From Darwinimomas sp045600945 (lineage in GTDB: Bacteria > Bacillota > Clostridia > Lachnospirales > Lachnospiraceae): DNA of 39,516 bases. A program made the translations under genes and the position numbers. The stretch is taken from the NCBI GenBank assembly GCA_045600945.1, contig JAZRYX010000009.1:1-39516 (forward strand), read 5' to 3'. Positions within the stretch are counted from its first letter, which is position 1, and the number at the start of each line of letters is the position of its first letter. The notes beneath the pieces were generated by a model. That model ran no database searches. It saw nothing but the letters and a program-made list of their open reading frames with translations, and was not told where the DNA came from. Below, one piece after another: positions 6,498 through 14,704 of this stretch.

Positions 6498-7103
6498 ATG
6501 AAAATATACGAAATAAAATATGCAAAGGGTGATATCAACTGGGAAGATATTCCCGCCCTTGATGTTGATGAGTATAACTGGGGTGAGGACTGCGGTATAC
6601 GCACAAAGTTTCAGATTGTTTGGAACGAGGATGCAATATCTTACCATGCAGTCTCTGTAGAGAAGGATATCCTTGCCAGATTCGATGCACAGAACTGCGA
6701 TGTCTGGTGCGACAGCTGCATGGAGTTTTTCTTCAGACCCGATGAGAATGATATGAGATATCTGAACTTCGAATGCAATCCTAACGGTGCGTTATATACA
6801 GGCATCGGAACCAACATGCCGGATCGTGTCCGTCTGCTTGCGCAGAATGAGAAAACGGAGTTCAGTATAAAGACCGGAAGGACGAAGGACGGGTGGGAGA
6901 TGTTTCTCAGCGTGCCGTCAGCATTTATCAGAAAATTCTATCCCGGTTATGAATTAAAAGAGGGAAATGTAATATATGCCAACTGTATGAAGTGTGGTGA
7001 TGATACAGTGGTGCCGCATTTTGTGTCATGGAACCGATACCCTGAAGAGCCGGTATCATTTCACAACAGTGCTGCTTTCGGAAAGATGGTATTGATTAAA
7101 TAA
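6498..7103 (+). CDS. Carbohydrate-binding family 9-like protein
   Basis: The 201-residue protein has no signal peptide or membrane segment. Its pattern fits CBM9-like beta-sandwich domains: DVWCDSCMEFFFRPDE (about 69-84), YLNFECNPNGALYTGIG, a repeating strand pattern through GWEMFLSVPSAFI, and IYANCMKCGDDTVVPHFVSWNRYP at the end. Members bind sugars or glycan ends, although cytoplasmic stand-alone forms like this have no settled role. A good ribosome binding site (GGAGG, 6490-6494) precedes the ATG. It is the first gene of a run of five closely spaced genes up to 10336. Confidence 0.75.
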   Translation: MKIYEIKYAKGDINWEDIPALDVDEYNWGEDCGIRTKFQIVWNEDAISYHAVSVEKDILARFDAQNCDVWCDSCMEFFFRPDENDMRYLNFECNPNGALYTGIGTNMPDRVRLLAQNEKTEFSIKTGRTKDGWEMFLSVPSAFIRKFYPGYELKEGNVIYANCMKCGDDTVVPHFVSWNRYPEEPVSFHNSAAFGKMVLIK

Positions 7104-7119
7104 TACGAGGAGGATTTTT

Positions 7120-7899
7120 ATGAACTGGCCACTTGGACTTGCATTTTTATTTTATTGGGGAGCTATCGAAGGATGGATCATAGAGTTTCTGTTCAGAAAT
7201 CTAATCAGTCACAAGGGACCGCGCGGCAAATATTTTATCAACCCCGGTTTCTGTAAGGGTCCATGGCTTCCGATTTACGGAATAGGCCTTGCCGCTATGT
7301 TTACGATTTCAGCATTGATACAGGAGGTATTCCCGAATGCATCAGCGATAGTGGTTATACTCCTGATCGGTATTACGATGAATGTAATCGAGTTTATCGG
7401 CGGATTTGTACTTCTTAAGTGCTTCAATACACGTCTGTGGGACTATCGTGATCAACCCGGAAACATCATGGGAATCGTATGTCCGCTTTTTGCACTTATC
7501 TGGACGGCGATAGGTGCGGTTTATTATCTGTTTCTTCATGATATTGTTATTGATGAACTGGGGTGGCTCAGCAATAACCTGGCATTCAGCTTCGTGATCG
7601 GACTGTTCTGGGGACTGTTTGCAGTGGATATTATTTCGTCTTTCAAGACTATTGCAGCTGTCAAGAAATACGGCGATAAGTATGATGTTGTTGTTAAGGT
7701 TGAAGAACTCAAGCAGGCTATGCAGAAGCAGAGGATGGATAGAGCAGAAAGACTTAGATTCTTCAATGAGATTGCGGGAAATGAGATTGAAGATATCATG
7801 AACAATATCGGACAGCACAAGCATGCTACAGAGTCAAAGAAAACTGCAGGCAAATCACATAGAACAAGAAAGTACAGAGAGTCACAGAAGAATAAATAA
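7120..7899 (+). CDS. Putative ABC transporter permease of the CmpB type, membrane protein
   Basis: This 259-residue protein has about five membrane segments (near 4-24, 46-68, 72-98, 115-140 and 150-172) and then a charged, basic C-terminal tail of about 80 residues. GPWLPIYGIG and LWDYRDQPGNIMGIVCPLFA are signatures of the Pfam family called ABC_trans_CmpB, which is common in Lachnospiraceae. The family name is historical: no ATPase or binding protein gene is next to it, so transport is unproven. Its start follows AGGAGG at 7109-7114. It lies 16 bases after the CBM9-like gene and 18 bases before the SGNH hydrolase. Confidence 0.75.
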   Translation: MNWPLGLAFLFYWGAIEGWIIEFLFRNLISHKGPRGKYFINPGFCKGPWLPIYGIGLAAMFTISALIQEVFPNASAIVVILLIGITMNVIEFIGGFVLLKCFNTRLWDYRDQPGNIMGIVCPLFALIWTAIGAVYYLFLHDIVIDELGWLSNNLAFSFVIGLFWGLFAVDIISSFKTIAAVKKYGDKYDVVVKVEELKQAMQKQRMDRAERLRFFNEIAGNEIEDIMNNIGQHKHATESKKTAGKSHRTRKYRESQKNK

Positions 7900-7917
7900 T
7901 TCGCGGGGATTAAAATA

Positions 7918-8574
7918 ATGAAAAAGATTATGTGTTACGGTGATTCCAATACATGGGGATATAATCCCAATGATGTGAATCCGGTTACAGGTGTGGTCGG
8001 AAGATATCCGGAGCATGTTCGCTGGACCGGTGTTCTGCAGGATGAGCTGGGAAGCGATTATAGGATATATGAAGAGGGTTTCTGTGGAAGGACGACGGTG
8101 TTTACAGATCCTCTTGCATACGGAAGAAACGGACAGGCACATCTTGAGGTTGCGTTTAAAACATGTGATCCGGTGGATCTTGTTATTATCATGCTCGGAA
8201 CGAATGATCAGAAAGACATGTTCGGAACGAGTGCATATGTTATCGCTGAAGGGCTGCACCGTCTGGTTTACGAGCTTAAAGTGATGATGGCAGATTCCAA
8301 TTCACCGGATGCTAAGATAATGCTTGTGAACCCGATAAAACTTTCACCGTGTGCAGACGGAAGTTTTACATACGGTTTTTCACAGAAATCAATTGATATG
8401 GCAGAAGAGCTGTGTGAACGGATACGTAATCTTGCAGAGATGACGGGGTGTGAGTTTTTTGACGCAGCACCTTTTGCCGATGCGGACCCTGTCGACGGAA
8501 CACATATCATGGCTGACGGCCACAAGGCTATAGGAAAAGCCATGGCGAAAAAAGTAAAAGAGATACTTGATTAA
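7918..8574 (+). CDS. SGNH/GDSL family hydrolase
   Basis: The 218-residue protein shows all SGNH blocks. Block I is CYGDSNTWG (S10 nucleophile), block II is the Gly region YEEGFCGRTT, block III is LGTND (N96 in the oxyanion hole), and block V is DGTH (D193 and H196). It has no signal peptide, so it acts in the cytoplasm on small esters. Family members deacetylate sugars or hydrolyse acyl groups; the substrate here is unknown. It is in line with its neighbours, and the next gene starts three bases after its stop codon. Confidence 0.88.
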   Translation: MKKIMCYGDSNTWGYNPNDVNPVTGVVGRYPEHVRWTGVLQDELGSDYRIYEEGFCGRTTVFTDPLAYGRNGQAHLEVAFKTCDPVDLVIIMLGTNDQKDMFGTSAYVIAEGLHRLVYELKVMMADSNSPDAKIMLVNPIKLSPCADGSFTYGFSQKSIDMAEELCERIRNLAEMTGCEFFDAAPFADADPVDGTHIMADGHKAIGKAMAKKVKEILD

Positions 8575-8576
8575 TA

Positions 8577-9743
8577 ATGTCAGAATTATATGAACTTATC
8601 ACTCCATGTCATTTTGGACTGGAGTCGGTACTAAAAAGAGAAATAACGGATCTCGGGTACGACGTAATAAGGACTGAAGACGGTAAGGTGACTTTTGCAG
8701 GTGATGCAGAGGCCATCGCTCGTGCCAATATCGGACTTCGTACTACAGAGAGAGTATTATTAAAGGCGGGTGAGTTTAAAGCCTTGACCTATGATGAGCT
8801 TTTCGAGGCGACGAAGTCGATTCCATGGGAGAGATATATCCCTAAGGACGGAAAGTTCTGGGTGGCAAAAGCAAACTCGATTAAGTCAAAGCTTTTTTCA
8901 CCTTCGGACATACAGTCCATTATGAAAAAAGCTATGGTCGAAAGACTGAAAAATGTTTACGGTATAAGCTGGTTTGAGGAAAGCGGAAGTTCTTACCCGC
9001 TCAGAGTATCCATCAATAAGGATATCGTTACTGTCGGTATAGACACATCGGGTGAATCGCTTCATAAACGCGGTTACAGAACTATGACGGCAAAAGCTCC
9101 CATAACGGAGACGCTGGCATCTGCACTCATCATGCTGACACCCTGGCACGCAGACAGGATACTGGTTGATCCTTTTTGCGGGTCGGGAACATTTGCTATA
9201 GAAGCCGCTATGCTGGCGGCCAATATCGCTCCCGGTATGAACCGGGAGTTCCTTGCGCAAAGCTGGAATAATCTTATCGACAGAAAAATCTGGTACGATG
9301 CATTTGATGAGGCGCGGGAACTTGTAAACATGGATATTGAGACTGATATCCAGGGTTACGATATCGATGATAATGTCATAAAGGCAGCAAGAGCCAATGT
9401 CCGCAGTGCAGGCGTAGAAAATCTTATTCATCTGCAGACCAGAGATGTTGCGGAACTTTCACATCCGAAGAAATACGGGTTTATTATTACCAATCCTCCT
9501 TACGGAGAGAGGATATCAGATAAAGAAGAATGCGAGAGTCTGTACAGGATACTCGGTGAGAGATATGGGCAGCTTGATTCATGGTCTATGTATCTAATAA
9601 CGGCATTTAAAGATGCCGAGAAGTTCATCGGACGAAAAGCCGACAGGAATAGAAAGATATATAACGGTATGATGAAGACTTATTTCTATCAGTTTATGGG
9701 ACCGAAGCCGCCGAAGAAAAATAAGGAAGGACCAGCTGAATAA
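8577..9743 (+). CDS. THUMP-domain class I RNA methyltransferase (RlmL N-terminal/YpsC type)
   Basis: The 388-residue protein starts with a ferredoxin-like and THUMP RNA-binding region (about 1-160). A Rossmann-fold methyltransferase follows, with the SAM motif DPFCGSGTFAIEAA (from D198) and the catalytic NPPYGERI (from N306). This combination is that of the guanine-N2 23S rRNA methyltransferases (G2445 in E. coli). A short basic tail ends the protein. There is hardly any gap to the hydrolase upstream, and the stop overlaps the rdgB start (TAATG), indicating coupled translation. Confidence 0.9.
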   Translation: MSELYELITPCHFGLESVLKREITDLGYDVIRTEDGKVTFAGDAEAIARANIGLRTTERVLLKAGEFKALTYDELFEATKSIPWERYIPKDGKFWVAKANSIKSKLFSPSDIQSIMKKAMVERLKNVYGISWFEESGSSYPLRVSINKDIVTVGIDTSGESLHKRGYRTMTAKAPITETLASALIMLTPWHADRILVDPFCGSGTFAIEAAMLAANIAPGMNREFLAQSWNNLIDRKIWYDAFDEARELVNMDIETDIQGYDIDDNVIKAARANVRSAGVENLIHLQTRDVAELSHPKKYGFIITNPPYGERISDKEECESLYRILGERYGQLDSWSMYLITAFKDAEKFIGRKADRNRKIYNGMMKTYFYQFMGPKPPKKNKEGPAE

Positions 9744-10336
9744 TGAAACTGATTTTTGCTACCGGCAATAAAGATAAACTTAAAGAGATAACGAGAATAT
9801 TCGAAGGGACACAGTACGAGGTGATCTCTATGAAGGAAGCCGGATTTGACGGAGATATAGAGGAAACCGGAGAGACTTTCGAGGAAAACTCCTACATCAA
9901 AGCCAAAACCATATGGGACAGGTTCGGCGGACTTGTCATGGCTGACGATTCCGGCTTCATGGTGGATTATATGGACGGAGCTCCCGGGGTTTATTCAGCC
10001 AGATATCTCGGAGAAGATGCCGGATATGATAAGAAATGTGCGGGTATCCTTAAGGAGCTGGAGGGAGTTCCGAAAGAAAAACGCGGAGCCTGTTTTGCGA
10101 CAGTAATCACAGCCATACTTCCGGACGGAAGAAAACTGGTTTCGGAAGGAAGACTCGACGGAATAGTAAATGATAAACCTGAGGGTACAAACGGATTCGG
10201 ATACGATCCCATACTGTATGTGCCGGAACTCAAGAAAACCAGTGCCCAGATATCAATGGATGAGAAAAATGCCATCAGCCATCGCGGCAAAGCACTGCGT
10301 AAAATGAAGGAATTACTTGCACAGGAGTTAGGATAA
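9743..10336 (+). CDS. rdgB: XTP/dITP diphosphatase
   Basis: This 197-residue protein has the standard HAM1 family marks: FATGNKDKLKEI at the N-terminus for phosphate binding, ADDSGFMVDYMDGAPGVYSARY in the middle with the metal-binding Asp pair, GTNGFGYDPI, and ISHRGKAL near the end. The enzyme hydrolyses XTP, ITP and dITP to monophosphates, keeping deaminated purines out of nucleic acids. Length and order are usual. It is the last gene of its operon, and queT is convergent with it 17 bases away without a visible terminator between them. Confidence 0.95.
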   Translation: MKLIFATGNKDKLKEITRIFEGTQYEVISMKEAGFDGDIEETGETFEENSYIKAKTIWDRFGGLVMADDSGFMVDYMDGAPGVYSARYLGEDAGYDKKCAGILKELEGVPKEKRGACFATVITAILPDGRKLVSEGRLDGIVNDKPEGTNGFGYDPILYVPELKKTSAQISMDEKNAISHRGKALRKMKELLAQELG

Positions 10337-10353
10337 TAGTAAGAAATCGTATG

Positions 10354-10809
10354 TTAATCGAAATGCAGATATTTAGTCAGAGTATTATATAATAGTATAC
10401 CCAGTACGCCGGCGGAGATTATCTCCCCGGCGAAAATTGTTATAAATGAGAGCCATATCGGCACTATGCCGTAAACATAGTATAAAAGAAGCGGTATGAC
10501 TATGGTATTGGCTGCAATCGGAGGTATGACTGCAAGATATTTGTTGGACTTAAGCCATTTTGTCCCGAGTGCACCGATGAGAGTAGCCAGACTTCCGAAA
10601 ATGATATCAGGCAGAGCTGCACCTGTAAGGATACCGGACAATACGCATCCGACAAATAGCCCCGGGACTCCGGCCGGGGTAAGCATCGGAAGTATGGTGA
10701 GTGCTTCCGACAGCCTGACCTGTATCTGTCCGTTTGCGAGGCCGAGTGCGTGAGATGCCAATGTGAGCACCGCATAAAGCGCTGCTATCATAGCGGAACG
10801 TGTTAGCAT
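10354..10809 (-). CDS. queT: QueT family transporter (queuosine precursor uptake)
   Basis: The protein from ATG 10809 has 151 residues and about five membrane segments. MLTRSAMIAALYAVLTL, GQIQVRLSEALTILPMLTPAGVPGLFVGC and a C-terminal AGEIISAGVLGILLY are typical of QueT, the energy-coupling-factor substrate protein linked to queuosine precursors. An upstream TTG at 10866 would add 19 residues, but that stretch coincides with the promoter TTGTCA-N17-TATACT, so I use the ATG. A GTG six bases upstream (10815) is the alternative. The leader is only about 22 bases, so no preQ1 riboswitch fits. It is divergent from copA. Confidence 0.85.
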   Translation of the reverse strand: MLTRSAMIAALYAVLTLASHALGLANGQIQVRLSEALTILPMLTPAGVPGLFVGCVLSGILTGAALPDIIFGSLATLIGALGTKWLKSNKYLAVIPPIAANTIVIPLLLYYVYGIVPIWLSFITIFAGEIISAGVLGILLYNTLTKYLHFD

Positions 10810-10837
10810 TTTCACCGAACCATCTTTCACGACAACA

Positions 10838-10866
10838 AGTATAGTAAAAAACCAGGTTTGTGACAA
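10838..10866 (-). promoter_or_regulatory. queT promoter overlapping the copA promoter
   Basis: On the minus strand TTGTCA (10866-10861), a 17-base spacer and TATACT (10843-10838) make a near-consensus promoter. Its -35 box overlaps the -35 region of copA on the other strand. The 9-base palindrome TTGTGACAA (10858-10866) sits exactly on the shared part. Confidence 0.75.
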
Positions 10867-10884
10867 GATGAAATCTGCTATAAT
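10857..10884 (+). promoter_or_regulatory. copA promoter, predicting a leaderless mRNA
   Basis: A consensus -10 box TATAAT (10879-10884) is followed six bases later by the copA ATG at 10891, which is where transcription should start. A weak -35 (TTTGTG, 10857-10862) lies 16 bases upstream. No Shine-Dalgarno is present. Confidence 0.6.
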
Positions 10885-10890
10885 AGATGT

Positions 10891-13278
10891 ATGAAAATAA
10901 GACAGTACAACATAACAGGGATGAGCTGTGCCGCATGCAGTGCCAGGGTGGAAAAAGCCGTCAAGGCAGTACCCGGTGTTGATACGGTTAATGTCAATCT
11001 GCTCACAAACTCGATGAGCGTTGAAGGTAAGGCCAAAGATGATGAAATCATAAAGGCTGTAAAGGCAGCGGGATACGGATGTGAACCTATGACCGAAGAC
11101 TATAATATCAAGGATCCGGATCTTAAGGTGCTGATACTGCGCCTGATTTTTTCACTGATAATTTCAGCGGTACTTATGTTCATAATGCTGGCGGAAAAGA
11201 TGGTACCGTCATGGCTTTGCCCGGCACTTGCCTTACTTGTGATGCTGATCAATGTGAGGTTTTTCATAAACGGATTTAAGGGAGTGATACATAAAGCACC
11301 AAACATGGATACACTCGTCGCTCTCGGAAGTCTGGCATCATTTATATACGGATATTATGACTCGGCGGCCATGATACTTGCGCTTATTACCGTCGGGAAG
11401 ACTCTTGAGGCATATTCAAAAGGGAAGACGACAAGTGCCATCAAGTCTCTGATAAAACTGGTTCCGAAAGTGGATATAAAAGTCGGAGAGGAGTTTGAAG
11501 TAAAACCCGGAGAGAGTATACCGGCAGACGGAACTGTCATCATGGGAAACAGTGCGGTTGATGAAGCGGCTCTGACAGGAGAGAGTATACCTGTCGATAA
11601 AAAAGAAGGTGACACCGTTAGCGCGGGAACGATAAACAGATCCGGTTATTTACGATGCAAAGCTACACGTGTGGGAAATGATACCGCGCTCGGACAGATT
11701 ATCAAGATGGTCAGTGATGCGGCATCGACGAAGGCACCGATAGCAAAAACCGCAGACAAAGTGGCCGGAATATTTGTACCTGTTGTAATAGGTATAGCAG
11801 TAGTCACATTCATCATATGGATGATAGCCGATAAGGAAATCGGCTTTGCACTTTCACGTGCGATATCGGTTCTTGTCATAAGCTGTCCGTGTGCGCTGGG
11901 ACTTGCCACACCTGTTGCCATCATGGTCGGCAGCGGCAAGGGAGCAAAAAGCGGAATATTGTTCAAGAACGCGGTATCACTCGAACAGGCAGGGAAAGTC
12001 AATACGGTCGTACTTGATAAGACAGGAACCATCACAAAAGGAAGACCGGTGGTTACCGATATAATAGATGCTTCCGGAAAAAGACTTGATGTAAAAGATG
12101 CAGGAAAATCAGATCTGCTCAGATTGGCAGTATCACTGGAGAGTAAGAGTGAGCATCCGCTTGCAGAGGCGGTTGTAAGCTTTGCGGAAAAGTACATAGA
12201 GAACCGTCCCCTATGCACAGATTTTAAGGCACTTCCCGGAAACGGAGTGTCTGCAGTATATGAAGGAAAAAAAGCGTATGCGGGAAGCATAAGTTTTATT
12301 TCGCAGCAGATAAGTCTGCCGCAATCCATGATTGATAAAGCAAACGAACTCGCCGAATCAGGGAAGACACCGTTAGCATTTGCGGTTGACGGAGAGCTGA
12401 AGGGACTTATAGCTGTTGCAGATGAGATCAAACCGGAATCGGCCGTAGGCATAAGTCAGCTTCGCAGGATGGGCATAAAAGTCGTCATGCTGACGGGTGA
12501 TAATGAAAGGACCGCAAAAGCAATAGCCGATAAGGCGGGAGTGGATGAGTTCATAGCCGGAGTCTTACCGGATGAAAAAGCATATGCGGTGAAAAACTTT
12601 AAAAATAACGGACGTGTTATGATGGTAGGAGATGGCATCAACGATGCACCTGCGCTTACCGTTGCAGATGTAGGAGTAGCTATCAGTGCAGGAACAGATG
12701 TTGCGATTGATGCGGCAGATGTCGTACTGATGAAGAGTTCGATGCTTGACGTACCTGCCGCGATAAGACTGTCAAGAAAGGTTATACGCAATATACATCA
12801 GAACCTGTTCTGGGCATTCTGCTACAACATCATCGGTATCCCTCTTGCGGCAGGACTGTTCATACCGATAACAGGCTGGCAGCTAAATCCGATATTCTGT
12901 GCAGCTGCTATGAGCATCTCAAGCTTTATAGTAGTGACGAATGCACTCAGACTTAATCTCGTCGATATATATGATTCAAAAAATGACAGTCCGTTAAAAC
13001 AGAAAGAAGACAGGAAAGAAAAGAGTACTGATATCGTTAAGGAGGAAAACAAAATGTATAAGACAACAGTTGCAGTAGAAGGGATGATGTGCCCGATGTG
13101 CGAGAAGCACACGAACGAAGCAATAGAAAAAGCATTTGATGTGCAGGAAGTGAAATCAGATCACAATGCGGTTCAGACGGTAATCATCAGCGCAGAGAAA
13201 CTTGATGAAGAAAAACTCATGAACACAATAAAAGAAGCCGGTTATTATCCCGGCTCCGTAAAAGTGGAAATGATTTGA
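10891..13278 (+). CDS. copA: Copper-exporting P1B-type ATPase with N- and C-terminal heavy-metal domains
   Basis: The 795-residue membrane pump has an N-terminal heavy-metal domain with GMSCAAC (C13, C16), eight predicted membrane helices and the Cu(I) motif CPC (332-334). It also has the phosphorylated Asp in DKTGT (D376), the HP motif (H422-P423), GDGIND (580-585), and CYN plus MSISS motifs in the last helices as in CopA. It exports Cu(I) from the cytoplasm. Unusually, a charged linker (about 700-721) leads to a second metal domain with GMMCPMC (C734, C737) at the C-terminus, which looks like a CopZ chaperone joined to the pump. An in-frame ribosome binding site precedes this domain. The 3' end meets the convergent RACo-like gene with only one base between the stop codons. 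Confidence 0.93.
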   Translation: MKIRQYNITGMSCAACSARVEKAVKAVPGVDTVNVNLLTNSMSVEGKAKDDEIIKAVKAAGYGCEPMTEDYNIKDPDLKVLILRLIFSLIISAVLMFIMLAEKMVPSWLCPALALLVMLINVRFFINGFKGVIHKAPNMDTLVALGSLASFIYGYYDSAAMILALITVGKTLEAYSKGKTTSAIKSLIKLVPKVDIKVGEEFEVKPGESIPADGTVIMGNSAVDEAALTGESIPVDKKEGDTVSAGTINRSGYLRCKATRVGNDTALGQIIKMVSDAASTKAPIAKTADKVAGIFVPVVIGIAVVTFIIWMIADKEIGFALSRAISVLVISCPCALGLATPVAIMVGSGKGAKSGILFKNAVSLEQAGKVNTVVLDKTGTITKGRPVVTDIIDASGKRLDVKDAGKSDLLRLAVSLESKSEHPLAEAVVSFAEKYIENRPLCTDFKALPGNGVSAVYEGKKAYAGSISFISQQISLPQSMIDKANELAESGKTPLAFAVDGELKGLIAVADEIKPESAVGISQLRRMGIKVVMLTGDNERTAKAIADKAGVDEFIAGVLPDEKAYAVKNFKNNGRVMMVGDGINDAPALTVADVGVAISAGTDVAIDAADVVLMKSSMLDVPAAIRLSRKVIRNIHQNLFWAFCYNIIGIPLAAGLFIPITGWQLNPIFCAAAMSISSFIVVTNALRLNLVDIYDSKNDSPLKQKEDRKEKSTDIVKEENKMYKTTVAVEGMMCPMCEKHTNEAIEKAFDVQEVKSDHNAVQTVIISAEKLDEEKLMNTIKEAGYYPGSVKVEMI
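13041..13045 (+). promoter_or_regulatory. Internal ribosome binding site inside copA
   Basis: TAAGGAGG ends at 13045 and is followed after eight bases by an in-frame ATG (13054). This is a stronger and better spaced site than that of most genes in the window, while copA itself has none. Confidence 0.6.
13054..13278 (+). CDS. Nested CopZ-like copper chaperone produced by internal initiation in copA (putative)
   Basis: Translation from ATG 13054, in frame with copA, would give a free 74-residue protein starting MYKTTVAVEGMMCPMCEKH. It is a complete heavy-metal-associated domain with the metal-binding CxxC and the usual C-terminal strand, ending with the pump at the same stop. CopZ-like chaperones of 65-75 residues deliver Cu(I) to CopA. 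The Shine-Dalgarno GGAGG at ideal distance and the charged linker before it suggest either a former separate copZ gene fused to copA or a dual-product gene. Whether both products are made cannot be seen from sequence. Confidence 0.45.
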   Translation: MYKTTVAVEGMMCPMCEKHTNEAIEKAFDVQEVKSDHNAVQTVIISAEKLDEEKLMNTIKEAGYYPGSVKVEMI

Positions 13279-13279
13279 A

Positions 13280-14704
13280 TCACTCGGGGAATAGCATATT
13301 CTCCATATAGAGATTATTGAACATGGGGTTTCCGCCGAGGTTCACATGTACAGAGGTCGATGCTATCTTACGGATGGCATCGATCTTTTCCATATCTCCG
13401 AGCAGCATGCACGCTCCGGTGAGCGCAGCATTACCGAGTACGATTATCTTGTTCTTGAACTCTTCAGGTATCAGACCTATCCTGACGGCACTTTCTATAT
13501 TGATTCTTGATCCGAATCCTCCTGCAATATAAACTTTTTTGATATCATCAGGGCAAATGCCGGCTTCGCTTAACATAGTCGCTATCCCTGCGGCGATTGC
13601 CGATTTTGCGAGCTGAACCTGACTTATATCTTTTGCATTTATTCCTATATCTCCGGAAAGAACAAACTCATCATCATCCATACTTCCGGTTTCCTCGATG
13701 ATACCAAGATTCAGTCCTGCCGCAATGGCATCAATAAGACCCGATCCGCAGATACCTACAGCAGGTGCATCGTCGATGGTATGCACTTTGGCTTTTCCGT
13801 TTTCGACAGTGACCTTATCTATCGCACCGCTTTTTCCCATACATCCGCATGAGATGCCCGCGCCCTCAAATGCAGGGCCTGCGGCCGTTGAACTTACATA
13901 TAGCTTTCCGTCTTTCCAGAGAACTATTTCTCCGTTGGTTCCTATATCACAAAGAAGTGAAACTTCATCCGATTCACACATACCGCTTGCCAAAACCGCA
14001 GTTGAGATGTCCGCACCCACAAACGCATGCATGCATGGCGGAAGATAGGCAATGGTAGGACCGAAATTCATCTTCGCGTCGAAGAGACAGTCAGCCTCAA
14101 ACGGTGCATGAGAAAGAGAATCGGGATTCATGCCTGAAAGCAGATAGAGCATGGTTGTATTTCCCGTTATGACCATAGCATCGGGATCGATTTCATAATC
14201 ATCAAAAGCATCTTCTATAGAGCTGCAAATCTGGTTTTGCAAAAGTTCGCCTTTACCTTCCACAGCAGCTTTTATTCTTCCCATCACATCTGCGGCGACA
14301 GCAGTTTGAGGATTGATGAAACCGATTTCATTTATGAGCTCACCCGTCATGAGATTATAAGTCTTCATGGCAACGGTAGTAGTCCCTATATCAATAGCTG
14401 TTCCGAACTGACCCGGCATGGGATCGTCAAATGTTACCAAACCGCTTCCCGATAGCTCAATCTGTTTAAGTTCCTCTGCATCCGGAAGAGTGACGGTTAT
14501 ATCCTCGTCGCCTTTAAGCCTGTACTGACAGGAAAGCTCAGCACTCCCGTTTACCAGCACCTTGCATTTGGCGCAGACTCCGCGACCTCCGCACGGATGC
14601 GGAAGTTTGTAGCCGGCACCCTCGAGAACTTCGGAAAGAAGAGGATTACCGATGAATTTTATTTCACGCGCTATTTGATTTTGTATTGCAGTCAATTGAG
14701 ACAT
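13280..14704 (-). CDS. RACo-like ATP-dependent corrinoid activator (ferredoxin + ASKHA domains)
   Basis: The 474-residue protein starts with a short plant-type [2Fe-2S] ferredoxin domain (C38, C44, C47, C59 in HPCGGRGVCAKCKVL and SCQ). It continues into an actin-like ATPase with the phosphate loop AIDIGTTTVA, a second CDIGTNGEIVL loop and GSGLIDA/IAGGFGSR near the end. This is the architecture of RACo proteins, which use ATP to reduce the cobalt of inactive corrinoid proteins. It overlaps the homocysteine methyltransferase gene upstream by 13 bases and has a GGAG ribosome binding site. The pair suggests reactivation of a B12-dependent methyl transfer, but no corrinoid-binding protein is encoded in the window. 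Confidence 0.85.
   Translation of the reverse strand: MSQLTAIQNQIAREIKFIGNPLLSEVLEGAGYKLPHPCGGRGVCAKCKVLVNGSAELSCQYRLKGDEDITVTLPDAEELKQIELSGSGLVTFDDPMPGQFGTAIDIGTTTVAMKTYNLMTGELINEIGFINPQTAVAADVMGRIKAAVEGKGELLQNQICSSIEDAFDDYEIDPDAMVITGNTTMLYLLSGMNPDSLSHAPFEADCLFDAKMNFGPTIAYLPPCMHAFVGADISTAVLASGMCESDEVSLLCDIGTNGEIVLWKDGKLYVSSTAAGPAFEGAGISCGCMGKSGAIDKVTVENGKAKVHTIDDAPAVGICGSGLIDAIAAGLNLGIIEETGSMDDDEFVLSGDIGINAKDISQVQLAKSAIAAGIATMLSEAGICPDDIKKVYIAGGFGSRINIESAVRIGLIPEEFKNKIIVLGNAALTGACMLLGDMEKIDAIRKIASTSVHVNLGGNPMFNNLYMENMLFPE

Noticed and set aside
10810..10840. preQ1 riboswitch before queT
   Set aside because: The predicted leader is only about 22 bases, too short for any known preQ1 aptamer.
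10354..10866. Longer QueT starting at TTG 10866
   Set aside because: The extra codons coincide with a near-consensus promoter (TTGTCA-N17-TATACT) for this very gene.
11646..12452. 268-residue open frame on the minus strand inside copA
   Set aside because: It is fully antisense to a well-conserved P-type ATPase domain, has Ser/Thr/Pro-rich shadow composition and no family resemblance.
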